A DNA stretch of 64,000 nucleotides from Datura wrightii (GCA_035772735.1 JASDFA010000007.1:81107501-81171500); one strand, 5' to 3'. Counted from the stretch's first letter, positions 47,609 to 60,688 are shown. The notes: generated by a model from the letters alone, not told the origin. Made by a program: numbers and translations.

Positions 47609-49911
47609 TGTTATGACACGAGTTTACACCCTGGATGCGACACGGTACTTATGATCACAAGTGACCCCAATCAAACCCATGGTAAGAAATAATTCTATTA
47701 AGACTGATCTGCTGTAAAATAATATTAAGCAGAAGCTGACTAAAGAAATATCCAAATATTGATAATAACAATCATCTGTGCAAACAATGGAACTCAAGCT
47801 GAATCTAACATATACTATCTGAAAGCCATCTAAAAGAACTAATGAGTTGCTGGACAAACCCCCAGCTAACTCTAATGTCTAAAACTATACTAAAAATGGA
47901 AACTTCTTCCCTTAGAAGATGAGGACTCAGCACTGAAAGCTGCTGGAGAATCGCCGAGAGAAACTAGCTACGGTGCTGAGGCTGGATACCTAAGCCTATA
48001 TCATAAAATGATATAGCACATAGAAATATGCGCTCAGTACTTTGAATGTACTGAGTATGTGAGATGTAACTAAAAAATACATATACTAAAGACTAGTAAA
48101 CTGAACTAAGATAACATGTAATGACTCTATCTGAACTCAAAAATACGGAAAATAGTCTAACATATATGGGAAAAATATAAGAACTATCAAACTGAATTAG
48201 AGTCGTGAGCACAGCCTAGAATTTGATAGTCTGGACTAAACTGAGAACTCTAACTGTACTGGACTGTGGTGCAGCCTATAACCAACATATAACCACATGA
48301 GCTAGACGTGGAGTTCGATGTATATGTCCCATCGAAGCCAATGTACCTTGCTAGGATATAATGGTGAGCTGTGTGATCACTATCTGGGGCCCATTCAGGC
48401 TAATAACCTACAACAATACGTAGTTTTGGGAACCAAGGTACGCTGATCCCCGACCTAATCAGTCTTAAGTACTACTCCCAATGGAAACCTAATTATATCT
48501 AAGTATGCTGATAGCTCGAAACTGATGTCCTAAGACTAAGTTAGAACTACTTATCTGGAAGTGTGCTGAGAGTATAAGAAACTGAAAGAAACTGTGTTCT
48601 AAGACTTGTCAAAGATGTTTTATTTGAAAGTGTCGTGATAATATAAACAATGACGAATATGCTGATTAACTGGTACTACTGAATATACTGAGTACTAACA
48701 ATGTTACTGTGACTGAACATACTAAAATCATTGACTTTCCATTCAAGCATATGTGCTAGCATTCTTAATTCAAGTGAAAATATCATGATAATACAATATT
48801 TATATTTGAGTTCTAAATCATGCAAGTTTCATTCAAAAATCATACTAAAGACCAGGTCTAGGAAAGCAAACTGTATAAATGAAACCAAAACATGAAGTTC
48901 AGCTAGTAATAGTCATGTAAAATTAAAGAATTGTCAAGATTAAGGAATTCTTAGGTTGACTGGAAACCCTAGCTTCTAATCTTCTATAGGGCTGGAAAAT
49001 TATAAAAGTTTTTATAAAAATAGTTTGGGACACAAGAGGGAAGGGAAACCTTGTTGAAGTCCACATACCTGAAGGAGAATTCCTCTAAGAAGAAGCTAAA
49101 ATTTCTCAAGTTTCTGGAAGAAGCCTAGTTCTTGCTGGGGAGAATCTCTGAACTTTTACATTCTGGTCTAGAGAGCATAGGAGAGAAATGAGAGGAGAAT
49201 ATTCAGTAACTTCCTAAATTTCCCTCTAATCTCACCCCAAATGACGTAGTTTAGGAGTTAAAATAGCGGGAAGTTACTAAAATGCCCTTGGAAGAAAGTC
49301 TGGAAAGTTGCCCGTCAGGATCCAACGGGTCACACAACGAGTCGTTGATTGTGACCATGACTCACTGGGACCAGCCATTGGTCCTAGGTCTAAATATCCT
49401 AGTTACTGGTATTGATCAAAGGATGGGAACAAAAACTCGTTAGATGAAACAATGAGTCGTTGGTTCCACTTGTTGTCACTGGGGAAGGTTTTAATTAGTT
49501 TTTGGATCTCCTCCAATGGACGGACAGAACCACCCGTTATCTAAACCAATGGGTCATTATTTCCATCTGTTCTCACTGGGCGAAAGTTTAGCATTTCCTA
49601 GATTCATTCAATGGCTTCATAGGACGATTTGTTACAACACAACAACTCGTCGTCTGGCTTGTTCTTTGAAAGAAAGATTTGACAGGTTTCTAGACTGCTA
49701 CCAATGGATAGAACAATGACCCATTACTTGCAGCAGTGGGTCATTGTATTGCTCGTTAAATCTGGGGAAGGAATCTGTAGAGGCTTACAACGACTCAGAC
49801 AATGGGTCGTCATTACTGACAATGACTCATTGGTTGAGTCATTCTAAGACTCAATGTTATGGTTTTCCATTCAAGTCTAGGTTTGGTCTAAGAAACTTTT
49901 GGGGTGTTACA
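47609..49911 (-). repeat. 5' LTR of the 40245-49911 element
   Basis: On + it runs TGTTATGACACGAG to GGGTGTTACA. It carries the same palindrome cluster (49320-49850) as the other LTR, with many ACGA/TCGT cores changed to ATGA/TCAT. Confidence 0.9.
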
Positions 49912-49916
49912 TCCAA

Positions 49917-50496
49917 TCTCCTGAATGATTTTTAAATAAGGCATTTCCACTTCTAGGGGTATCACTACTTTTGAGCCATAAACTAGTATGTATGGGGTTG
50001 CTCCTGTGGAGTATCTAATTGCGGTTCAATAACTAAACAAAGCATATGGTAGCTTTTTGTGCCGTTGTTGATGATCGTGTACTATCTTTCTTAAAATTTT
50101 CTTGATATATTTGTTGGCGGCCTCAACTGCTTCATTCATCTATTGTTGATATGTATGGAGTTTCGATGATTAAATCTAAACCTTTCACACATTTCTCTCA
50201 TCAGATTTATGATAAGATTATCCACATTATCTATAATGATTGACTCCATATTTCCAAACCAACCGATTATCTTGTTGCAAATGAAATCTACTACCACCTT
50301 TTTAGTGATTGCCTTGTGTGTTGAGGTTTCAATCCATTTTGTGAAATAATCAATGGCCACCACAACAAAACAATATCCATTTGATGCTGAAAGGTTTATG
50401 GACCCAATTACATCTATTCCTCAAGAAACAAATGGCCAAGGGGAACCCATTATGTTGAGCTCATTTGGTGGAACTTGTATGAGGTCTATGATGTGT
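49917..50496 (-). pseudogene. Tat/Ogre integrase core remnant
   Basis: The minus strand gives DLIQVPPNELNIMGSPWPFV, then VVAIDYFTKWIETSTHKAIT, MESIIIDNVDNLI (second catalytic aspartate region), CERFRFNHRNS, then after a stop MNEAVEAANKYIKKILRKIV with the catalytic glutamate in NEAVEA, and PYALFSY, TGATPYILVYGSKVVIPLEV. This is the integrase core of a Tat/Ogre element in the right order. Stops and frameshifts make it inactive. It is cut at about 50497 by the LTR of the next element, so the rest of the polymerase would lie beyond the window. Confidence 0.85.
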
Positions 50497-51468
50497 TGTG
50501 AGTTTACAGTACTTTCGATGCTTAAAACTGGGAAATAAGCATGGACTTAGGTGTGTTTATATGAATATGAGGCATATTTACTTTGTTTTCAGGGTAAATA
50601 GATGTTCGAGCAGAATTGTGTAAAAGATGGAGAAAATGCAAAAAAGTGGCTAAGTACGGACCTAAGTGCGAGCTGTACCATCCTAGTACGAGTCGTACTG
50701 AGAGTCGTGGAAAGGTCTAGGACCAAATCATGAGTCAAACGAAACTTACGGCTCATGTTACGAGTCGTATCATAGCTGTCATAGTAAATTCTAGGAGGTT
50801 TTGCATAGGCCAAGTATTCGGGTACGGTTATCAACCATGTGTCATGAGACCTAGCTAATACCCGTTACTAAGGAACTGTGGAAAAGCCTAGAATAAGAGA
50901 ATACTGGATGAAATCAAGTTACAAGAAGGAGTCAGGTATTGTGGGACTGAGGTACGAGTCGTACCAAGCCATCTGTGGAAGTTAACAGAGAATGTCGGCA
51001 AGTGCAAGATCAAGCCACGGGAAGATTGTAGGACTCATAGGTTCTTGGTATGAGTCATACCAGAAGTCAACACTTAGCCAGATTCAGTAGAAGCCAGCCA
51101 ATGTACGAGTCAAGGTATGACCCATACAATCTTGTTAGGGGTCGTATGTGAAAGCGGCGATAGTTTTTGGTAGTTTCCCTATTTACTTAGGAGAAGGTTC
51201 CAATTATTTGTATAAATACTTTTTAGGTTATTTTTAGTGGAGAGACATAATTAAAAGCTTTTATAATTCTCAACCAATTCTCAATCTTGTCTTATAATTT
51301 CTTTTATAAACTCCCTTTTTAGACATAACATACATAAAAAGTTTAAATACCTGCGCTATTTTATATCTTGACCATATTCTCAGTGGGATCGACTCCAACC
51401 TTCATTGGGTTCTCTATTGACAATGTTTGCTTTATGCTTTATCAGGAGTGTGAGTTTGAGCGTTATCA
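50497..51468 (+). repeat. 5' LTR of the second Athila-like element
   Basis: Begins about TGTGAGTTTACAGTACTTTC, where Tat/Ogre coding similarity stops, and ends GAGCGTTATCA before the PBS. TATAAATA lies at 51211-51218. ACGAGTCGTAC-type palindromes recur through 50640-51130. The left limit is inferred from the junction; the 3' LTR lies outside the window. Confidence 0.65.
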
Positions 51469-51473
51469 AAAAG

Positions 51474-51491
51474 TGACGTCATTGCCGGGGA
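51474..51491 (+). promoter_or_regulatory. Athila-type primer binding site (three or four mismatches)
   Basis: TGACGTCATTGCCGGGGA against TGGCGCCGTTGCCGGGGA at 30018; the differences look like decay. Confidence 0.7.
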
Positions 51492-51597
51492 ATATGAGTT
51501 AAGATTAGATTAATTGCTTGTGTTTAACTTTTAGTTGTTACTTCCTTATTTTAGGTCTTCTTTTTGTTTTTGACACCCACAGGTTGTCTCTTGGTGA

Positions 51598-52120
51598 ATG
51601 CCAAGTACTCGACGGAGCAGAAACTCCCTAATTCCTCTTGATCTTGAACTAGAGCGAACAATGCAGAGAATGGAGAACCCTGAGCAAAGAGAGGCTCGTA
51701 TTGCTGAAGAAGCTCGGCAAGCTGCACTTTAGGAAGCCGAGGATGCTCAGAAGGAAGCGTGAATGCTAGCTGCCATGGAAGAGGAAATAGAGGCTAGAGA
51801 TATACTCCTCAGTTCTACGATGAGGACGACCTAGATATTGATAAAGTAGGGTCAACTGGAGCTATCGTACCACCACCTTTGCCTGCTAGGGCAAAGTTTG
51901 ATGTCACTAGCACCATGATACAGTTGCTGAATATGAAAGAGGTGTTTAGTGGTCATGAAGCTAATGATGCCAACCTGCACTTGATGAACTTCATTGGAAT
52001 ATGCAACGCGTACTGGTTGCCCGGTGTAAGTCAGGATGAGATAAGATTGAGACTCTTCCCATTCTCTCTTTCTGGAGAGGCTACTTTATCGTTATCGGTG
52101 TTGCCCAATGACTCCATTAC
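51598..52120 (+). pseudogene. Second Athila-like element, gag 5' part
   Basis: Starts at ATG 51598 (MPSTRRSRNS) and runs through a glutamate/alanine-rich N-terminus with TAG and TGA stops and a frameshift near 51800. The capsid domain follows: IQLLNMKEVFSGHEANDANL, HLMNFIGICNAYW, LFPFSLSGEATLSLSVLPND. It is cut in the capsid domain at 52121 by a minus-strand chromovirus LTR and resumes at about 58765; roughly 20 codons appear lost at the join. The acceptor-like ACAG/GTTGTC lies 20 bp upstream of the start, as also before gag at 30134. Confidence 0.8.
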
Positions 52121-54317
52121 TATCACAACCCAAGAGTACACCCGAATCATAAACATGGGAAAAGGACCCCCGAGGGACCCCAAGTCAACCCATGGCATGA
52201 GCATGTAACTAAACTATTCACATAAGGAGGAAGAATTAGCTTAATGATCATGGACTGAAAGAAAACCATGACATGAAATATAAGAAACAACAATACATGA
52301 TCCAAGCATAAACAGCTAAATACTACAAATAGGTCTAAAAGCCTCTAATCATAAGTGACGGGTTGAAGGGAAAAGACCCCAACTAACTCTAACATTCTGA
52401 AACAAAAGATATCCATGATCTGAACATAAAGCCCTCGAATCATGAGGACTCACCACTGAGAACTGAGAGCAGAACTGAGAGCAAGCTAGGAGCGATGCTG
52501 AACCTGAGATTCGGATCTTGTATCCTGAAATGATACAGCATAGAAAATATGTGGGTCAGTACTTGGAATGTACCGAGTATGCAAGGTGGTAAAACAATAC
52601 TTAAAAACATAAGAGTTATAGGAGTGGGACATCATGATCATAAAGACTGAAATCATAAATACATCGTAAGGCTCAAGGTTTCCCAAAAGCATTGGTAAAC
52701 CTGTCATAGTCACTACATGAGAGAAAATAACATTTCATAAAACATGACTTGAGCCAAAAGAAAATAATCATACATGTATTAAAACAATGAGGAATAGTGG
52801 GAGATTTCTATAAATGACATACCCCATATGAGCCTAGTCGGGAGGCAGTTCATACATTGCCAAGGGTAGAACCATGAAAGGCATGATATCACTCATGAAG
52901 GCCCCGTAGGGCATAGGGGACGGTCAATGAGGAGGTCCCAAACATAACCTACGGTGGCATGTAGTTCTAAGATTCGGGGCATAACCTGGGCCCCAAACCT
53001 ACTCAGTGCTAAGTACTATTCCCAAAACATGCAATGTGCTCATAGAAATTTATACATGACATGCATGGCTAGTTAAATCGTGATAATCATAACATGCTTG
53101 AGAATTCGTAATACTAGCCATAAAATCGGGCCCATGGGTCGACCAAAATCATAGTTCATGAACCATAAGCAACATGTGGGAATTGCCCATATTTTCAAAA
53201 TCCTTGAAATGCTTAAATTTTATTGAAAATGAGATCATAATAACATGAGAGGTTGAAGACATGCTTAAAAATTCATATTATGCTTGAGGAAGCACCATAA
53301 CAATGAACCTTACCAAAATCCTCATGATTTGGGGACCTATGCTTTTAGGGATTAGACCATTAATCATTGAATAAAACAAGTGAAAACAGCCCAATAATTC
53401 AAAACTCATGATTTAGACATACTACAACAAGCTCATATCAATTTTTGAGGAATCATGCATTTGGGTTAAGACCCATAAAGATTTGGTAACTTTAAACATA
53501 GAATTTGGGAATAATTGGGCATGGGTAGGGAATAAACCATCCATTAAAAACCCCACATACCTGGAATTACTTTATTCTTAGCTCCCCTGAAAAGCCCAAG
53601 ACGAAAATTCGGAGAATTTGAAGAAGAACCCTAGGATCACCTCCTACTCCCTTCTCTAACTCTTGCGATCATCCAATGAGACTTAACATGACTTATTTCC
53701 CCTTAAAAGACCCTGTCCCGACCTCAAAAAGACATAGTTTAGGCCTTAGGAGTGTAGGAAATTATGAGAAGGCCCTTACTAATTCATAGGAATAACTGCC
53801 AGGTGACACTAATGGGTGACCTGACGACTTGACAGGACGGGCAATGACTCATCGTGCCGCCCGTCAAGTACACTGGATACCAGGTCGCCCGGGCTCGTAA
53901 TGGGTGACTCAACGACTCGTCATTGGTGACCACAAGTCGTGGTCACCTTCCGTCAAGTACACTGCCTCGTCATTAATTAAATTTCCACAGGCTTTCTCAC
54001 GACCCACCTCACGATTCATTGGCATTGGATACGACTCTTGGGGTCCCATCCGTTAGGTGCACTGGTCAGACCTCCCAGGTAACCCTTAATCACACCCCAG
54101 GGGAGACCTGACGACTCGTGGTAGCTAACCACGAGTCGTTCCCAAGCCCATGGGGACCTCAGCTCCTCAGCCCATTCCATCCTCCCCACGAGCCACCTGA
54201 CGATTCGTGTGGTCTCCTCACGAGTCATCTAGTGACTCGTCCTCACTACTGCAACATTTTCCCAAATTTTCCCCGTTTGACTCCCGGGTTTGATCCTTAG
54301 GTTCCCGGGGTATAATA
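52121..54317 (-). repeat. 3' LTR of the deleted chromovirus
   Basis: The left end TATCACAACCC (usual TGTCACAACCC) and the right end GGGGTATAATA correspond to decayed LTR termini. ACGACTCGT/ACGAGTCGT palindromes cluster at 53815-54240. Confidence 0.8.
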
Positions 54318-54353
54318 ATATCTCCCCCTTGGGAACATTCGTCCTCGAATGTT
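54318..54353 (-). promoter_or_regulatory. Polypurine tract and upstream hairpin
   Basis: CTCCCCCTT at 54322-54330 is the polypurine tract on minus. AACATTCG-TCCT-CGAATGTT at 54334-54353 is a perfect 8-bp stem, loop AGGA on the minus strand. Confidence 0.8.
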
Positions 54354-54562
54354 AGAAATATGCAGAAACTCAGAAACAAACAACCACCATGTGCAAATAC
54401 TGATCATTTAAGCCAAAAACTGATGGAACGACTATCCCCGAAAAGAACTACATAGCTAAATTGAATTCAAACATCACATACATATGTCATATCATAAAAC
54501 AAACTTGCACGCATGAACGAAACATGAAAAACTAATTAGAGGTTTAGGGAAAAAATTATACC

Positions 54563-57500
54563 TCAAATTGAAACTGAGCCGGTAGGGAACAAATGGGGGT
54601 ATTTAGCCATCATATCTACTTCAGCTCCCCACATAGCTCCCTCAATATGCTGATTTCTCCATAACACCATTACTAAAGCTACTCCCTTGTTCCTCAGTCT
54701 CCGAACCAGAAGATCCAAGATTGCGACGGGAATTTCCTCATAATTGAGGCTATCCTTCACACCAACACTTTTCACCGAAACCACTAAGGCTAGATATCCC
54801 AAGCACTTTTTCAAGAGCGATACATGAAATACGAGATGAGCTAAAGCTAACTCTGAAATTAACTCTAACTCATAAGCCACTTTACCCACTCGTCTCACAA
54901 TCCGGTATGGGCCAATATAGCGGGGGCTGAGTTTCCCTTTCTTTTCGAATCTCATTTCTCGCTTCATGGGAGATACCTTCAAAAATACCCAATCATCGAT
55001 CTTGAACTTAAGCTCTCTTCTCCTCACATCCGCATAAGACTTTTGGCGATTTTGAGCCATTTTTAGCCTTTCTCTTATCAATTGAACTTTCTCCATAGCC
55101 TCATGGACTAAATCTGGACCCACCAACGAAGCCTCACTGACTTCAAACCACCTAATGGGTGATCTATACCTTCGCTCATGAAGAGCCTCGAATGGTGCCA
55201 TTTGGATGCTAGAGTGATAGCTGTTGTTGTAGGCAAACTGAATAAGAGGCAAATGCTCATCCCAACTACCCTTGAAATCAATGATGCAAGCTCATAACAT
55301 GTCCTCAAGAGGCTGGATAGTCTGCTTTGCCTGATCATCTGTTTGTGGATGAAATGCCGTGCTAATCTTGATCTGGGTACCAAGTCCTTTTTGAAAAGAT
55401 CTCCAAAACTGAGACGTGAACTTAGTATCTTTATCCGATATGATGGACAAGGACACTCCATGCAATCTAACCAACTCTCGGATGTATAATTTGGCATAAT
55501 CTTCCGTTAAATCAGTGGTTTTGATCGGTACAAAATGAGCAGCCTTGGTTAACCTGTCCACCACAACCCAAATGGATTTATACTATCTATGAGTGCGGGG
55601 TAAACCTGTTATGAAGTCAATGTTGATTTCTTCCCACTTCCAAATAGGAATGCTGATATCCTGAAGTACACCTCCCAGTCTCTGATGCTCAATTTTCATT
55701 TGTTGGCAATTAGGACACTTGGCTACAAATTCCGCAATATCCCTCTTCATGCCATTCCACCAGTAGATTTCCCGCAAGGAGTGATACATCTCGGTGGAAC
55801 CTACATGGATAGAGTATCTAGATCCATGAGCCTCATGCAACATTCGTCCCCTCAAATCACCCACGTTTGGAACACATAAACGACCCTGGTACCGAAGTAC
55901 ACCATCTCCCCCTTTGGAGAAGACCTCTACCTTCTGATTTTGAATAGCTTCTTTCAACTTTACCAATGTTGGATCTTCATCTTGTTTAGCCTTTACCTCC
56001 ATTACCAAGGACGACTCTGACCCGTTCTGAACAACTACACCACCATCGGTCGAGTCAACTAATCTAACTCCCAACCGTGCAAGTCGATGTACCTCCTTCA
56101 CCAACTCCTTCTTGCCTTCACTCACATGTGACACACTCTCCATAGAGAGTCAACTAAGGGAATCCTCTACCATGTTGGCCTTACCCAGGTTGTAAAGGAC
56201 ACTCATGTCATAGTCCTTAAGTAATTCCAACCACCTCTATTGCCGAAGATTGAGATCCTTCTACGTGAACACATATTGTAAGCTCTTGTGGTCAGTGAAT
56301 ACATCTACATGAACCCCATACAAGTAGTGTCTCCATATCTTCAAAGCAAACACCACCGCGGCCAACTCAAGATCATGGGTCGGGTAATTCTTCTCATGAA
56401 TTTTCAGCTGTCTAGAAGCATATGCTACGACTTTCCCCTGCTGCATCAATACACATCCCAGTCCGACTCTCGAAGCATCAAAATATACAACAAAGCCATC
56501 GGTGCCCTCCGGTAAAGTCAACACTGGTGCTGAAGTGAGTCGGGCCTTCAATTCCTGGAAGCTCTTCTCATAAGCCTCCGACCATTGGAACTTCACCCTT
56601 TTTTGAGTCAATCTAGTCAATGGGGCTGCAATGGATGAGAAACCTTCCACAAACCTCTGATAATAACCCACTAAGCCTAAAAAGCTCCTGATCTCCAAAG
56701 GGGTTATAGGTCTGGGCCAGTTCTTTAGCGTCTCTATTTTCTGGGAGTCCATCCTTAAACCTTTACTTGACACTACATGTCCCAAGAATGCAACTGAATT
56801 CAACCGGAACTCACATTTGCTAAACTTGGCCTATAGCTGGTTATCCTTGAGGGTCTAGAGTGCTACCCTCAAATGTGCGTCATGCTCCTCCTCGCTCCTT
56901 GAGTATATCAATATGTTGTCAATAAACACTATCACGAACCTGTCCAGATATGCCATGAATACCGTTTTCATTAGATCCATAAAAGCTACAGGGGCATTGA
57001 TTAGTCCAAAAGACATAACAACGAATTCATAATGGCCATACTGAGTCCTAAAAGTAGTCTTCGGGATGTCTCTCTCCCGAACCCTGAGTTGGTGATACCC
57101 GGACCTGAGATCTATCTTGGAGAAACATTTGGCACCCTGAAGCTTATCAAATAGCTCATCAATCCTGGGTAAAGGGTATCTATTCTTGTCGGTGACCTTG
57201 TTCAACTACCTATAGTCAATACACATCCGAAGAGAACCATCTTTCTTCCGGACGAACAACACTGGGGCACCCCATGGAGACTTACTCGGTCTAATGAAAC
57301 CCTTATCCAGCAAATCCTTCAACTGCTCCTTTAACTATTTTAGCTCGGCTGGGGCCATGCAGTAGGGGGAATCAATATGGGCTGCGCGTCGGGTAAAAGA
57401 TCAATCTCAAAATCAACCTCCCTCTCAGGAGGAGCACCTGGAAGGTTATCTGGAAGTACCTCGGATACTCACATAACATGGGGACTGACTGAATGGTCGG

Positions 57501-57905
57501 GGTCTCAGACGTGGCATCCTTAACCCTAACCAAATGGTAAATACAACCCTTAGAAATCATTTTCCTGGCCTTGAGATAGGAGATAAAGCAGCCTACAGGT
57601 ACCGATGAACTACCCCTCCATTCTAAAACTGGTTCACCTGGAAATCAAAACTCCACTGCTCGAGTTCTACAGTTAATAGAAGCATAACATGCGAATAGCC
57701 AATCCATGCCCAAAATAATGTCAAAATCAGTCATAGCCAATTCCACTAAGCTATGGAGGTAACCTTATGTGATACTTTAATGGGGCAACCTCTATATACC
57801 CACCTCACTACGACTGAATCACCAATCAGAGTAGATACCAAAAACGGTTCTGACAAAATTTCAAGACTGACCCCAAAGTTAGTAGCAATGTAAGGTGTCA
57901 CAAAA
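54563..57905 (-). pseudogene. Chromovirus pol (protease end, RT, RNase H, integrase), catalytic sites lost
   Basis: Minus strand, high to low. Protease from CFVTPYIATNFG (57905; the DSGA active site is deleted) through SKGCIYHLVRVKD. Reverse transcriptase 57205-56855 (NKVTDKNRYPLPRIDELFDK) with FIDN in place of FIDD. Thumb and RNase H 56803-56261 (VYFDASRVGLGCVLMQ, HDLELAAVVFALKIWRH). Integrase zinc finger 56143-55583 (CPNCQQMK). Integrase core 55564-55292, with DKDTKF but QTDDQAKQTI, where the catalytic glutamate reads K. GPY/F and chromodomain-position tail 55252-54563 (ending YPHLFPTGSVSI). Stops between blocks are mostly TAG. Frames are long for a pseudogene, yet three catalytic sites are gone. 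Confidence 0.85.
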
Positions 57906-58752
57906 CATGCTTGAGAATTCGTAATACTAGCCATAAAATTAGGCCAATGGGTCGACCAAAATCATAGTTCATGAACCATAAGAAATATGTGGGCATTGCC
58001 CATATTTTCAACATCCTTGAAATGCTTAAATTTTATAGAAAATGTGATCATAATAACATGAGAGGTTGAAAACATGCTTAAAAATTCATAAATTCATATT
58101 ATGCTTGAGGAAGCACCATAACAATGAACCTTACCAAAATCCTCATGATTTGGGGACCTATGCTTTTAGGGATTAGACCATTAATCATTGAATAAAACAA
58201 GTCAAAGCAGCCCAATAATTCAAAACCCATGATTTACACAAACTACAAAAAGTTCATATCAATTTTTGAGGAATCATGCATTTGGATTAAGACCCATAAA
58301 GATTTAGTAACTTTAAACATAGAATTTGGGAAGAATTGGGCATGAGTAGGGACTAAAACACCTATTTAAAATCCCACATACCTGGAATTACTTGATTCTT
58401 AGCTCCCTTGAAAAGCCCAAGATGAAAATTCAGAGAATTTGAAGAAGAACCCTAGGATCACCTCCTACTCCCTTCTCTAACTCTTTCAAGCATCCAATGA
58501 GACTTAACATGACTTATTCCCCCTTAAAAGACCTTGTCCTGACCTCAAAAAGACATAGTTTAGGCCTTAGGAGTGTAGGAAATTACGAGAAGGCCCTTAC
58601 TAATTCATAGGAATAACTGCCAGGTGACCCTAATGGGTGACCTGATGACTCGTCAGGACGGGCAACGACTCATCGTGCCACCTGTCAAGTACACTGGATA
58701 CCAAGTCGGCTGGGCACTTAAGGGGTGACTCAACGACTCGTCACTAGTGACC
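57906..58752 (-). repeat. Partial 5' LTR of the deleted chromovirus
   Basis: Near-identical to 53091-53940. The left junction to protease falls at CACAAAACATGCTTGAG, the right junction to gag near GTCACTAGTGACC. Confidence 0.85.
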
Positions 58753-58764
58753 TTTCGACAACTA

Positions 58765-60665
58765 AAGGACGAGATTTATAACTTCCAACAACTGAAAATA
58801 GAGGCACTTCATGAAACCTGATTGAGATTTAAAAAGAAGCTGACCAAGTGCCCGAACCATAAAATTCCAGATGACACTTTGTTGGAGATTTTTTACAGGT
58901 CTCTGAATAACAACACAAAAGTTGTAGCAGATACCATGGAAGGACGAGCGTTGATGAGTCACAAGTGGTAGCAAGCTTCCATTATTCTAGATAGAGTAAC
59001 TAAGACTAGTAGGGCCTGACACACCAGGGAAGCGGAAGCAGCTGTAGGTACGTATGTTATTGGTGTATGACTGCAGATCATCGCAAAAAGGAGGAGGAGT
59101 GTAATTAGGAACTAGCTCATATGAGGACATCATTAGACCTGCTCACCAAGCATATTATGGGTGCCGGTGCTAGAAAGGAAAATGCAGTGGGAGCTCCGGT
59201 ATAGGAACCAGGGCAGGAGAATTCAGATTCCGAGGAGGAGGCTAACTTTTTGGACAACCAGGTGGTGGGTTTTTGAGCCAACACCCAAGGGTTTGGACGG
59301 GACACTTGGTGCCAAGGTTTCAAAAATCAAGGTCAAAACCAGTATTAAGACAACTATAAATGCAATGGGTATAGGGATACGAGCCAAGGTTGTAAGCGAG
59401 AGGGAGAATGGAGAAATAATGATGGTTATTGCAACGATCGCACAGGTTTGTATGTTCCTCCTAATGCACATGAGGGTGAGGTTGAATCCTCAAGATTGGA
59501 GAACATGATGACTGATATTCTTAAAAAGGTAAAGTCCACTGATGATCAGTTGAGAGACATTCGGGCGGATATATCAGGTGTGAACTAGAAAGTTGAATCG
59601 CATGCAACTGCGATCAAACAGATCGAGTAGCAACTGGGCCAGATGTCGGCATCCCTAAACCAGAGGCAAAAGGGAGCACTTCGTAGTAACACGGTGCAAA
59701 ATCTGAAGAATGACAAGTCACTGTATGGCTGTGATTACTAGGAGTGGAAAGACCACAATTGACCCCCCCCCCTCCCCCGCCAATTTTAGTTGAGATGGAA
59801 AGACAAAAGGATATTGACCTTAGTGAGGAAGATGAGGTTGCTGAGCATGAGCTCACAAGTAAGGCTGAGTTGACTGGGGCTCCAGTTGGTGCAAAAGAGT
59901 CTGAAGCTAATAATGGTAAGAAGCAAGGGGGAACGCAAATTTATAAGTCTATACCTCGACCACCGCCACCATTCCCTCAAAGGATGAAGAAGAAGGCGGA
60001 AGATTGTAAGTTCCAAGAATTTCACTCTAAACTTAAATAGTTATCTGTGAACATACCATTAGTTGAGGCATTGGAGCAGATGCCTGGATATGCCAAGTTT
60101 ATGAAGGACCTTATGACCAAGAAAAGGTCCGTGAGCTATGAGCCTATAGGTAACTTGCATCATTGTAGTGCCATAGCTTCACGAGTCCTAGCTCAAAGAG
60201 GAGGATCTAGGTGTCTTCACCATTCTGTGCACGATTGGTGATTTTGAGTTTGTGAAGGCACTTTGTGATTTAGGAGAAAGCATCAACCTGATTCTATTAG
60301 CTGTATTCAAACAGCTGGGCTTGAGAACCCCCACACCGACATCAATGCGGCTATTGACAGTAGACTGTACAGTTAAAAAGCTAGTGGGGATCTTAGTTGA
60401 TGTGTTTGTCAAGGTGGACCATTTTATCTTCCCAGTGGACTTCATAATTCTAGATTGTGAGGTTGATTTTGAGGTCCCCATTATCTTGGGGCGACCATTC
60501 CTGGCCACTGGGAGAGCCTTGGTAGATGTGGAAGCTGGCCAATTAAAGTTCAGGCTAAATAAAGAAGAGGTCACTTTTAACGTTTGCCGGTTAATGAAGC
60601 AGCCCAATGAGTTTAGGGTTGTCTCAGTAATCGATGATGATTCCAAGGTTCTTGATGAATTTTGA
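58765..60665 (+). pseudogene. Second Athila-like element, gag 3' part and protease
   Basis: Resumes the capsid domain (LKDEIYNFQQLKIEALHET, CPNHKIPDDTLLEIFYRSLN, TMEGRALMSHKW), then a linker with CNGYRDTSQGCKREG and a coiled-coil-like QIE-stop-QLGQMSASLNQRQKG. A proline run precedes PILVEMERQKDI, RPPPPFPQRMKKK and EALEQMPGYAKFMKDLMTKK. The protease has KALCDLGESINLILL and IILGRPFLATGRALVDVE, ending DSKVLDEF-TGA at 60665. There are about ten stops, mostly TAG, and several frameshifts. As in the other Athila-like element, no polymerase follows. The protease aspartate in DLG is kept. Non-functional here. Confidence 0.85.
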
Positions 60666-60688
60666 GTAGCCAAGAGACTTGTGTCATG

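Larger units (their letters stand above)
40245..49911 (-). mobile_element. Full-length minus-strand Tekay/Del-like chromovirus, inactive
   Basis: Duplicated TCCAA (40240-40244 and 49912-49916) brackets a 9667-bp element with LTRs at 40245-42596 and 47609-49911, a tRNA-iMet PBS, a polypurine tract and gag-pol between. It inserted in the integrase region of an older Tat/Ogre element on the same strand. The first ~220 bp of the two LTRs differ at roughly 28 positions by hand count, so it is clearly older than the nested Athila-like element. Confidence 0.9.
52121..58752 (-). mobile_element. Deleted Tekay/Del-like chromovirus nested in the second Athila-like gag
   Basis: Minus strand: a complete 3' LTR (52121-54317), polymerase (54563-57905), and a partial 5' LTR copy (57906-58752) that matches 53091-53940 of the 3' LTR. 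Gag, PBS and the rest of the 5' LTR are deleted, and the protease is fused directly to LTR sequence. The right end is also truncated, so target duplications are not preserved. Confidence 0.85.

Noticed and set aside
59744..60040. Independent proline/glutamate-rich small gene
   Set aside because: It is the linker of the gag-protease frame, continuous in context with the protease at 60252-60665.
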